A DNA stretch of 64,000 nt from Nematopogon swammerdamellus. Taxonomy: Eukaryota; Arthropoda; Insecta; Lepidoptera; Adelidae. The position numbers and the translations under genes were made by a program. Below are positions 27,501 to 39,900 of this stretch, piece after piece. The stretch is from contig OX336345.1 of NCBI GenBank assembly GCA_946902875.1, positions 8,835,395 through 8,899,394 of the forward strand, given 5' to 3'. Position 1 is the first letter of the stretch. Each line of letters starts with the position of its first letter. Below the pieces are notes generated by a model, which was not told the DNA's origin, searched no databases, and was given only the letters and a program-made list of their open reading frames with translations.

Positions 27501-30500
27501 CTGCTCTGTGATTTAATTGTTAGGTTGTTCACCCCAGGTCCCAGGTATTGCATCATGTAGTTTTAGATAGTGTAGGTAGTATATATGCATAGTCGTTTAT
27601 TGTGGACTTTACTTTTATTATTAGGTAGGTACCTACATATTTGTCCCAAAAATGTATGGGGAACATAATTTATTTTTATTAGATATTCACTATTCCTGCA
27701 TATGTAAATGTTGTGTTATCCTACAGGTTGAAGTTAGTACAAGTACACATTTCAAGTTCCAAAAGACCTTATAATTTTGTTTATCTTTATTTGAATAGAA
27801 CTTTAGCCGCCTTGCGACTATGCCAGCCTATGACCATATTGCCCATAGTACCTATTTAATAAGACCTTATTTAATTTTGTGATTTTTTCTTAATTACCTA
27901 ATCGTGTTGTTATTTTTGTTGGCTTTAACAAATAAATAATAATAATAAAAAAAAGTGGAGCAAGGTACGTGGTGGTGTGGAAATAAGACACAATTAAATT
28001 TTCGGTCAGCTCATGGAACACAACCCACAAATATGTATAGAAATGTACATAAATATTGTAGATGGAAGTAGCAGTGCTCGCGCGCGGCTCCACTCGCGTT
28101 ATACAGCCTAAAATAAATTATATAGGTTAGGTACCTATAGATTGTATTGGTCAAAACCGCATCTATGTATGTCGGTAGAGTAGGTAGAGCAGCTCTCGAG
28201 TTAAATATAACCATTAGTTTATAATAAACGTGCCAGAAAGCGTTGCGGTCCGTGAAACCTTACGTGAATTGATCGGGTACAATTGTAGCTACCTACCTAG
28301 TTCTCGACTTACAAGAAACATAATGTTTCAAACATTACACAAGAAACATTCATACTAATGTGTATGGATGGCCACGCCCCAATGTTTCGATGTTTCTGTG
28401 TAATGTTTCGAAAAAAAAAAAAACATTCGCAGGAGACCCGGCTTTAGATAGGATCGATGGTGTGGCGGCACATATTGTTACAGAATTTGCGCTTTATTCG
28501 TTTTTTTTATATGTTGTTTAAATGTTGTCATAATGTTTTGTAATTATTAAAATACAAGTAGATAATTAATTCTGTGTTTTTTTTAATTTATGGAAACTGA
28601 CCCAGTCGGCTATATCACGTACAACACCCATGAAGTCAGCCCATAATAACACCTTGGCGACCTAGGTGCCATGTCGGTGATTACCTTTGGTCGTGCCGGC
28701 TACACTGAAATGGACGGAAAACCGTTGGTACGGTCTCTGCGGAAAACACGAATTATTTTCATAGCCGCTTCGACCAACCTTTCATTCAGTGCGGTGGTAT
28801 CAACCCGGGCGAGTTAAACCCTAACCACCTAGTAAGGTAAGAAGGGAAGGGAACTAGTTTTACGTGAAATCCGAACCACAGTCAGGCTCCAACGGTCGAA
28901 CGGTCACCCATCTAAGTTCTGACCGCGCCCGGTGTGCGCTTATAGATTACGAACGATAGTCGATCGATCGCACCACTGACCTACCGAGGCTGACAATATG
29001 ACAATGGAACATTACATACAGATGGCAGATGTTGCATTTTATAACTACCATTTCTGGTAGAGTAGGATACCGAATCTTTGTGATATTAAAAGACTACTTC
29101 TGATTCATTGGCTGGTTGTCAAGTAATGTATGAGACAAATCAACTCTTTTTAACTATGACTAAATCGTTATGTGGAATTGGTTACTTCATATTCTGATGT
29201 CACCTTTAGTTTTTGCATGTGGTTCAAATGTTTTGTTGACGTGAATAATTACAAACCAATACGGTCGGTAGATATTACTTGCGGCAATCAATTTAAAATA
29301 TGGGCGATGATGATCTGATGATCGAATGTTAGCAGCCAGAGTACAAGTAGCTCAATAATTTGAAAAGTTGTTCTAATTTTTTTTTTTTTTAATCTTTATT
29401 TATTTGAATAGGACTTTAGCCGCCTTGCGATTATGCCAGGCCCACGAAGGGATATGACTCCCTTCTTATATTACTAGGTGGTAGATCATCCACAAGTCGC
29501 ACGGCACGACGCTGGATTGAGTCTAGCGGCGCTAGGTGGTATTTAGCTGAGCCATCCCTCAGGTGCGAGCAGTACTCCAAGCAAGAGCTAACCTGCGTTT
29601 TATACAACGTCAGAATCTATCTATCTATCTACCTATCTTTCCATAAAAAAAAAATGTACTCAGAATTTTGCATTCTTCCATCAACAAGGGTTCTACTAAT
29701 GCCCTGTGAATAGCGAAAAATAAATTTAATTTGTCGGTCTTTAATTATATGATCAAAGGATTCTAATTTGTCATTCCTTTGGTTTCATTCATCATCATCA
29801 TCATCATCAGCCTGTATCGGTCCACTGCTGGACATAGGCCTCTCCCAAGGCACGCCACCACACGCGGTCTTCCGCTCTTCTCATCCATCCACTCCCGGCT
29901 ACCTTTTTTAGGTCATCTGTCCACCTAGCCGGGGGGCGTCCCACGCTACGTTTGCTTGTACGTGGCCTCCATTCGAGCACCCGTTGATGTTGGTTTCATT
30001 AATTTAATTCAAAAGTTCACTTGTAAGGTCTACGTGTACACATTCAGCATAGGCTCCGTGTGTATATTTTAGTAATTGATTATTTACACACAAGTATAGC
30101 TTTTATTTAACTAGCATTTACTTACATGTATTATTAATAAGTAGGTATTCAATTCTCACACTCAAGTCTTTTGCTACTAGGTACCTACTTCATCCAAAGG
30201 TTGGCAGTAAGAAATATCTGCAAGGGATAAGTTCCCCTTTGTACCTAATGTAAATGTTCAAATGTTTGTTTCTTGGAACAATAAAGTGTTTTCTACTCTA
30301 CTATCAAACTAATTCTGCTGTTTGCATTTCTTATTTATTAAAACGTTTATATACGCACGTACGCATGAAACATTAGCAATGTTTTTTCCTCCTTTTAATC
30401 TCAAAATGCAGATGAATGTCAAGGCAGTATTTATCAACACAAATACATTATCGTGTCCCACTTTTAATATTAAATGGAATATTATTATTTTAACGAGAAA

Positions 30501-33500
30501 CGTTACAGATACAGACAGATTAAATACAGTAATAATTCACAAAGTGCCAATGATGCAGAAATGGAATTATTACACATTGGTACTATATACTTACACGTGA
30601 CCTGGCACATTCATATAAAGGTATAACAATTTCTGAAATGTGATATTGCATACTAATTTAAAATATTGCAAATAAAATGGTACTGATTTGTTTGTATTTA
30701 AGATGAGAAAATATGCGTGTTTTTAATATCGAGAAAGCCCATCGCCAGGCCACCAGTCGTCGATAATTATCACAGAGCACGAAATACCCCCGCCCGCGCC
30801 CCCTCCTAGAGGCGCCCTGAGCGCGATTTCCCTACAAAGGCGTTGAAGCCTGTAGGCGTGGCCTATGACTTACATATGTGTGTTGTGCGTGTGCATTTGT
30901 TTTGTGCGTGTGCCTCACTTGCTCCTCTTTGTGTGTAGTGTCGATACTAACACACACTCACACATACGAAGCGCTAGTAGCACTGCGTCCAGTTATTGGG
31001 TTTAAAATATTATCGCTTAGGGCGCCTCTAGGAGGGGGCGCGGGCGGGGGTATTCCGTGCTCTGTGATAATTATATACATACATACATATGAAATATATA
31101 TATTTTCCAGATGGTAGGCTTTATGTTTTTACTTCATACCCAATATAATTAGAATGGAGTCCGCTAGCGATTATATTTGTTTATAAATTTTATATAATAA
31201 TTTTATTTATGTAAATTAAAAACTCAAAACCTGAAAAATATTTTTATTAACATTATATTTAGTAAAAACAAGGACTATCTGTTTATTCGAATCCATCCAA
31301 ACGCGCGACTACAGTATTTTCTTCTGATCTTTCCTTGTTTCCTTGATTTTTTAGCAGTCGGGTTTTATAAATTTCATATTTTATTTTATTCATTTTAGTT
31401 TGGTATATTTTTGAAATCGCCTTTTCAAGCTTTTGACAATGACACCCATTGGAGGAAAAAGTGATACCCCAATGGGTTTGAAGAGAAACTACTTTGAGAG
31501 TTTGACAATATGACGACCAACGGCCGCCATTTTGAATACTTGAAAAAATGTGGTGCCATCCCTTCTTACCTTACTAGGTGGTAGGGTATATCCCGGCCGG
31601 ATTGGTACCACCGCACTGAGCGAAACGTCGGTCGAAACGGCTATGTAAATAGTTCGTGTTTTCCGTCCAGTTCAGTGCAGCCGACATGAAATGAAGGGAA
31701 GCACTGACATGGCACCTAGTTCACCCGGTGTTATGGGCTGACATCACGGATGTTGTAGGTGATGTAGCCAACCGTGTCAGTTGTCATAAAAAAAAACACT
31801 ATTATGACACTCGCGAGTCGCGAAGTCGTGACAGAGACGAATCCAACGACACCTCATAATTAATATGTATGTTGACAGGGCGTGACACACAAATATACTT
31901 ACATACAGTCATAAACATAACCCTTCCTTTTTGCTTCGCAGTCGAGTAAAAACAGTTACCCTCTTACATCCAGGTTACTTTTAGTATCGACCAAAACTAT
32001 TACTCATCGCTATGAAAATATTATCTATCCATATTGACGTTAGAAAATACCAGATAATTTTCCAGATTCAGTTAATACCCGTTTTCAGTTTAACGAGAAA
32101 TGATAATGAAATGTGATCAGCTCGCTCACGCACGCGCTCATTATAAACACACACACACACACACATGTCGAGAACCGCGGAAGTGTACGTATGTTGGTAC
32201 CTACATAGAAGGTCACGGTTAAGGGGTAAATTGCCGAGTGGTGTCTGGGCTGGGCGTCGGCTTCTTTTGCGAGAGGTTTCAGGTTCGAATCCAATCGGCG
32301 TGTACCGGTAGGCTCAAATTGTAGCCGACTGGGTTGCTACCACCATACTGGATGTAAGATGGCCGCATAGCAGCCTCGTTTGTATTCTCCTCTAGTCCAG
32401 TATAGTCAGAAATCCAAAGGAAAGTCTCCGATATGGCACCCAGCTTCTCGGAAGTGATATTGACTGGTTGGAGCTGTGCTTTGGCACCCCTAACTCAGCC
32501 ACCCATATCGGATTACCTACATAAAAAAAAATTATACTGGCTTTCCATACAACGGCCCTGGGGTCCAAAACGTAGGGTTTCAATGAGTTTTTCGAAAGAA
32601 TATGTAGTGTACTAAACATAATTTATGTTGACCTTGTTTTACACAACAAATTTGAAGAAAGTCTGGCTGGGAAGAGAAAAGATAATTGTTTCCTTCATAT
32701 CCAAATAAAATATTAAAATGTTAAAATGCGTCCAGAGACTTACGATAAGACTAGAAAGAAAACAGTATGCTGTTTATTGCAACCTACAAGGACACAGGCG
32801 CAAATAAGACTCAAAAGGTCAACTTTAAACGAAATTATAGAGCTATTGGTAAAGATAAAAAATCTGTAAAAAATAAGTGTTATGCATTGATCTTTAATTA
32901 ACAAACATTTTTTTTTTTTTTTTTTTTTATGTAACCTGACACGGTTGGCTACATCACCTACAACATCCGTGATGTCAGCCCATAACACAGGGTGAACTAG
33001 GTGCCATGTCAGTGCTTCCCTTCATTTCATGTCGGCTACACTAAACTGGACGGAAAACACGAACTATTTACATAGCCGTTTCGACCGACGTTTCGTTCAG
33101 TGCGGTGGTACCAACCCGGCCGGGATAAACCCTACCACCTAGTAAAGTAAGAAGGGAAGGGACCTACAGTTTAACGTGGAATCCGAACCACGGTCAGCCT
33201 CCAAAGGTCGAGCGGTCACCCATCAAATCACTGACCGCGCTCAGCGTTGCTTAATAACAGTTGACTAACCAACCGCGCCACTGAGCTACCGAGGCTGACG
33301 AATTTTCTTATCCCTTAGTCGACTTTTACGACATGCGACGGGGAGAGATGCAGTGGGGCTATTCTTTTTAAGTACCGACCCCACACGGTACAAAATACAT
33401 AGCGAAAAAAATAAATTATTTTACTACTTTGGAAAGGTGTTGAATAAATTTTATCTCCAAAAAGTTAAATTACAAATTTAAAAAACCCCCGACTCTTAAA

Positions 33501-33879
33501 AAGTCAAAAATAATTTCCGTTTACTTACTTAAAGGAGTCGGTAGACCGCTAAGTAAATTCCCGCGCAACTTTTGAGTCTTTATATTTAATTTACTTAGCG
33601 GTCCCCCGACTCCTTTAAGTAAGTAAACGGAAATTATTTTTGACTTTTTAAGAGTCGGGGGTTTTTTAAATTTGTAATTTAACTTTTATTTCAAGCTTTT
33701 TAAAAAAAACCGCATGCAAATCGGTCCACTTTTTAAGATAATTTTTTTTTTTATTACATAATTACTTTATTACTTGATTACAAACATAGCTAAGAACCAT
33801 CCCGATTAAACAGGCTTCCTAATAAAAAAAACCGCATCCAAATCGGTCCATCCGTTTGGGAGCTACGATGCCACAGACA

Positions 33880-33920
<41 letters not shown>

Positions 33921-36900
33921 AACTTATAACACCCCTCCGTTTTTTTCGTCGGGGGTTAAAAAATAACGAAAAGTACGAAAATTGTACTTTCAAGTTAAAT
34001 TATCTTGAGAAACATCAATTGTTTCAATACAAGACCCTCATAGAAATATAGATAATATTTTTCCCTACAATCGTACCGAAAAAAATATTGTTTTCCATCT
34101 TTCCAACACGTGACATTTAATATTATAGTGTGATTTTCGCGCAAACGTTCTTCGTCGGAGCGACGTATCAGCCACCGCACGAGTAGAACGAATCTCGCAC
34201 CTATTACATCTGCATACGGTTCGTGTTTCAATCATCAGTGCTCGGGTAACACGGTTTGAGTCTTATTTCCGCCTTAACTAAAAATCTCAGTTTTTCAAGA
34301 ATGATGCAACTAAAAATCGGAAGTGCTGGTGATTCACTAGCATTCGTGAAGCATGTCAATATTTAGCCACCGAACAATCACCTATTAACTGCTTCGTGCT
34401 AATAGGAGTAGTGAATTGGCGATATTTAAAAAAAAATTATGTTAATTAAATTGTATGATAATGGTTTGTGTTATATATAAATAAGTGCACGCCACACAGA
34501 CAGCAACAATCAAGGATTTTTTGCCTCAAGTCGTAACTCACAACAATTCCGAGAATAAGACGAGATTCATAACATTTAGCCACTGACCGCAGGGTTATCT
34601 AAGTAGGTATTGATACGTTTATAGAAGCCAATATATTCGCTCATCGCAACTTGACTTTGCCAGTGTTCATTGGATTCCAACCAAGAAAAGTGCTCAAGCC
34701 AGTCTGGTCTTGCTGTTTTTTCGTGTAAAAAGTTATAAGGTGAGTAATTTTCGTAGATTTATTGTTTATTATAGGGAGTTAAATAATTAACAATACCTAC
34801 TTTTTATTTTTGTATCAACATACATCTATTTTCATAAAATATAAAAAGAAGTAATACTAATAACTAAAGAATTAAAAACCTACCTAAAAAAACATTAAAA
34901 TAACTATCAAAAGGGGCGTTTTCAAATGTTCCTAGAACACTTGCGGCATTACCCCGCTGGATGGCAAGGCTTACCCTTTGAATGAAGTATGCCCTTGATT
35001 GCGGAACGCCAGTTGCGTCCATCCACCAGCAGAGGCCCAAGCCTCTTCAAGAAGCTTTTGGCTTCACTGCTCCACGGACCGAGGGTTTCAACCGCAAACG
35101 TAAATTATTATTATTGTATATTTTTGTATCATGAATATGGATGTGTATGTATAAAAGTTTTCTATTGTGAAAACTATTTGTGCTTTAAAAGAAATGTTTG
35201 TTTTTTATAAATGTCTTCACTTTAAAAGTTTTAATCATTTATATGCACTTAGTAAAAACAAAATTGGACAACTTCAAGCGTAGTGTAGTACTACCATACG
35301 AATGATGAATAAAGAGTAATAAATTTTGTTTAAATAATTTAATTTTCTTTCCAGTAATGCTAAATATTTTATAAATTATTAAAGTGATTAGTTTATTTCA
35401 AAATAATTCTAAGTTACTATAGTAAGCACTTTTTAATGTACAAGCGTTAGTGGCTTGTGTGCCCAGTGTGCCTGTATGGATATATATATTTTTTTTTATG
35501 GAAACTGACTCGGTTGGCTACATCACCTACAACATTTGTGATGTCAGCCCATAACATAATATCAAATTAATGGAAATACTAAATTATGTGAATATTTAAT
35601 ATATTTAATATTATATTAGCTTATTGAGCGCCTCTTAATCATGGTCCTCCAAGTCCACAGTTGATATTTTTTTGTAATAGTAGGTAATATAACCCTCAGT
35701 TGGATTTTTTTTATATCTGACATGGTAGGCTAAATCACCTACAACATACATATTATATCATGTCAGTGCTTCCCTTTAGTCTTGTTAGTCGAATTACTGA
35801 ACTCGGTTTTAGTGTTTACATAATATAAAACTCATAACTTACATTACCAAGTGCAATGGTGCATGTTTTATGACTTTATGACTATTATGCTTATATATAA
35901 TATAGCATAGTATGTGGTGTCCTATGCTTGCAGTAGAACAGAACATATTTTCTGCATAATTTACTTTAAGAGAGTATTTTTTTCAACATGTGTTGTGTTA
36001 GGAATATACATTTGAAATAATAATATTTCAGATACAACACAGCACAGGAGGTGAGTCGAGATGATACAGCACTGGATAGTCGTGGGGATGGCGGCCCTCG
36101 TGCTGGCCAGGCCCGAGACCTACAAGGAGAACGAGGAGTTCAACTACGCGAGAAGCTCCACCGACGAGGGTTCCAAGGCCGGCTTCTACGAGGCGCAGCG
36201 CGGCAATATGGGCGGCAACTACGAGCGCGCGCACAATATGGACCACGTGGCGCAGGGCCAGATGAGTGACATCGTCAACCAGGTCGGCACTCGGGTCGAC
36301 GAGGTTGCTGACTCCAAGCAAGGCGACGTGTTCGGCTCGGCCTACACTCGCGGAGTCTACGGCCAGAGGCGCTACGACACCGCCAACCTCGCCGGCCGCA
36401 ACTTCCAGGAGAATACCTACGGAGGTCACGGCTCCAGTTCGAGCGCCTCCTCCGCCACCTCCGGCTCTGTAGACTCGCGCTACCGACAGTATGGCGGAAG
36501 CAGCCAAGCGAGGCTCACCGATAACCTAAACACAGGCAGCTCTCTCCAGCAAACGAATTCGGCTTACGGCTCCGGAACCGCTCGCGGCACGGGATCCTCT
36601 TACGCCTCGGGATCCTCTTACGGCTCCGGATCTAGGTACGCCTCCAGTCAGCACTCAACCTCTTCAGGATATCAACAATACGACGGATCGAACCAACACA
36701 GCACTAGCAACTCCGAATTGTACGATCAAAATCGAATAAACTCCGACCTGTCCCACCAGTATCGAATCGTCCCAGTCAGGGTGGTCGTCCGGCCCCTGAC
36801 TCCCGTTCGGGTGCCTGTGAAAGCTGTCGCTCACGATCAAATAGTCGATTCTGCGTACAGGCAAGCCAATGAGCAAGAAAGCAGGACTCATTCCCAAAAT

Positions 36901-39900
36901 AGCCTCACTCAAACCACGGGAAACGTTCGCAACGGTGGCTCAAACGCCGGCGGGATCAACGGCGAAGGAAAACATTACGAATCTTCATACGATTATCATA
37001 AGAATTGGGAAAAGCATTCTGAAGTCACCCCAGTTCCCTTGTCGGTGCCAGCGTCCAATCATTTGAGTGAGCCATTGAGTTCTTACAATCAAGAACAAGA
37101 CAGGTTATATAACCGACAGAATCAATACACACGCGAACAGTCATCCAATAGCCAAAGTAATGCAGCTTCAAATTCAAGATTTGCCACTACAAATCTAGAG
37201 ACAGCGGCGCTTAACCAGCAAGCCAGTTTGCATGAGAGAGGTTATCAGTCCGGACATCAATATCAGAGAGTTGCGGAGCCAATCTCCAGCAATCGTTATG
37301 TAGTGATATCACCTACACCAGAATTTGTGGTAACCGGCACAAAACAGGGAGCATACAGAGGTAGTAACTCACAACAATCGTCCGGATATTCCGCAGGTTC
37401 AAGGTCTGAAAGTCACAGCGCTTACGGAGCCGAGTCGTTGGCTCAAGATCATTTGCGCACCAACAACGATAACCTCTTGACTGCGTCGAATCACAATCAT
37501 GACGCTTTAATGGCCATCACTGGGGCCAGTGCGAACTCGGGCAGTGCAACTGAACCGAAGAAATACGAATCATCTTATTCGTACCGTAAGTCATGGGAGA
37601 GGCAAGGGGATCCCTACATTATTCAACCGGCTTCCTCCGGATCTGTGAGCGGGCAATCGGAAAAGCTACAGACATCCCCTAATCAAGGATATGGATCCCA
37701 CAACTCTCCGTACTCGAGAGCTCAGAGCTCAAATTCTCATTCGGCGCAGGCCGACTGTTGTATTCAGCGCTATACCCGCTCTGCACGCTATGGATATGGT
37801 GGACAGCAGATGCAGGCTTCCTCACAAGCTCAGGAGGTTCAAGAAGATTTGGGCCAGCAAACGCAAGATTTTGTTCAGCAAACTCAAGATTTAACTGAAC
37901 AATCTGAAGAATTAACTCAGCAAACTAAATATTTGGGTCAGCAAACTGAAGACTTGGGTCAAAAAACCGAAGATTTAGGACAGCAAACCGAAGATTTAGG
38001 ACAGCAAACCGAAGATTTGGATCAGCAAACACAAGATTTTCATCAAAAAGCACAGCTTTCTCAAGAAACTGGTCAGCAGCGTGTAGAATCGTCAGGGCCA
38101 GGTGTCCAAGGCCAACATCCGTACAGAGCATCTACAAGTCGTCTTGAAGACCTTGGCGACCGAGTGGAGAGCAACCAAGGACAGCAAATTCAAGTACAGG
38201 CAGGTATTGATTAAGTCTATTTTGCCCATATGAACATAATTTGCACATTTTAAAAAATACTACCTAAATAATGTTTAGTACGATTTTTTTGTTACCAAAT
38301 AAGCAAATTTTTATTGTTTTTTTATTTTGTTTATAAAATTATTTACCTAATTGTCTTATAACTATTAAAAAAATGCAAAGCGAAAATCATTGGAAAGAAT
38401 ACATCCCGGCCAGGATTCGAACCTGGGCCTCTGGGTTGAGCCGCCAACGCGATTTAACCAACTAAGCCACCGGACCGTGACGTATTATCTCCAAATTTTC
38501 GTTCTATTGCACCTTCAAATATATATAAAGCGAGTACATGCTTAGTACTAACATATAAATATAAAATATTATTTTAACTATTAAGTTTTTTAAACATATT
38601 TCATCCCATTAGACAGCTACAATTTGCAACGATTGAATTAGCAACCGAGTAAGTACAAATATGTAATTTATTTATTTCAATTTCAGGTATAAGTAAAGAA
38701 GATTTGGGGCAGCAAGTTCAAGATGGTTGGGGTGACAAAGAAAATTTAGAGCAACAAGTCCACAGTGGGTGGGATCAAGCACAGGTGGGACAAGAAGCTC
38801 AAGGTATTTGGAACTCAAACGACCACACCCAACACACGCTGAAGGCGGCCCGAGATCTAACTGAAACTGACTTGGAGAGAAACGACACTCATCATCGCCA
38901 TAGTTTTTTGCAATCTGGATATGAAAAACACTTCGAACAACAAGATGAAAATTCACAGCATAGCTTCGCTCACACTGAAGACTTGAGTCAAAAAACCGAA
39001 GATTTGGGTCAGCAAACTCAAGATTTTCATCAGCAAGCACAGCTTTCTCAGGAACGCCAGCACTCTTGGGAACAGAGAAATTTTCAAGACCAATCATATC
39101 AATATGGCTACCACGTTGCTCATGGAATGCAGTCAGACTGGAAACAATACGGTCATGAACAAAATGTGAACCAGGGAAGAGAGCAAGAAAATAACGGTAA
39201 CCTCTATCGCCACGAACACGGAATGCCAGCATTTTGGATGCCATCAAGAAATTTGGAAAACAATAAGGAAACAGAACAAGAGGATAACCAGCGTGCTGTA
39301 AACAATGGTTATGGCTACCACAATAGACATAACTATCACGATAGGACAGCTGCAAATTCTGGAAATACAGGAGAACATGAAAATTACAATATTCATAATA
39401 ATGAACGCACAAACCGAGGTTATGGCTACCGCCACAGACATGAATATCACGATAGGACAACCATACATTCTGAAAACACTGGAGAACAAGAGAATCAAGA
39501 GCATAATGTGAGCACAACAGAACAGGAAAATTACAATAAAAATGAGCGTGCAAATCGTGGTTATGGTTACCGCCACACGCATAACTACTACGACAGGACA
39601 ATAGTAAATCCTGGACATACCGTAGAACATAACGATAATACAACAAAAGAGGAAAATAAGAATGTTAATGATAATGGAAAAGTACAAAGTAATGACGAAA
39701 CAAATGCTGGCACTATCTTACGTGGAGATCTTGGAACAGAAAAACCAGTTGAAAATCCCACATCTTCTACTCCTAAGTCACTGACTTCTGAAGAGTATGA
39801 TAAATTTTTGAAGGATCTTTTGTCGTCAGTAAATATAAACAAGGACAACAAAAATAACAATAGTGAGTCTCCAAGATATGCTATATTCACTTCCACATCG

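Noticed and set aside
27291..27560. 89-codon plus-strand ORF as a gene
   Set aside because: No recognised domain, splice context, promoter or poly(A) signal. Left as an open frame in MSH2 intron 2.
36028..36507. 159-codon minus-strand ORF opposite the start of the Q-rich gene
   Set aside because: It is the mirror of a GC-rich coding exon. The plus frame has signal peptide, splice junctions and continuous repeats, while the minus frame is Val/Ala/Leu shadow.
38402..38480. A functional tRNA gene in the Q-rich gene intron
   Set aside because: The T-arm and boxes are good but the anticodon arm does not form the normal 5 bp stem with a 7 nt loop.
38672..39687. 324- and 147-codon minus-strand ORFs opposite the second Q-rich exon
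   Set aside because: Long only because Gln/Asn/His-rich codons read as Cys/Leu/Val codons on the other strand. No promoter, splice or domain evidence.
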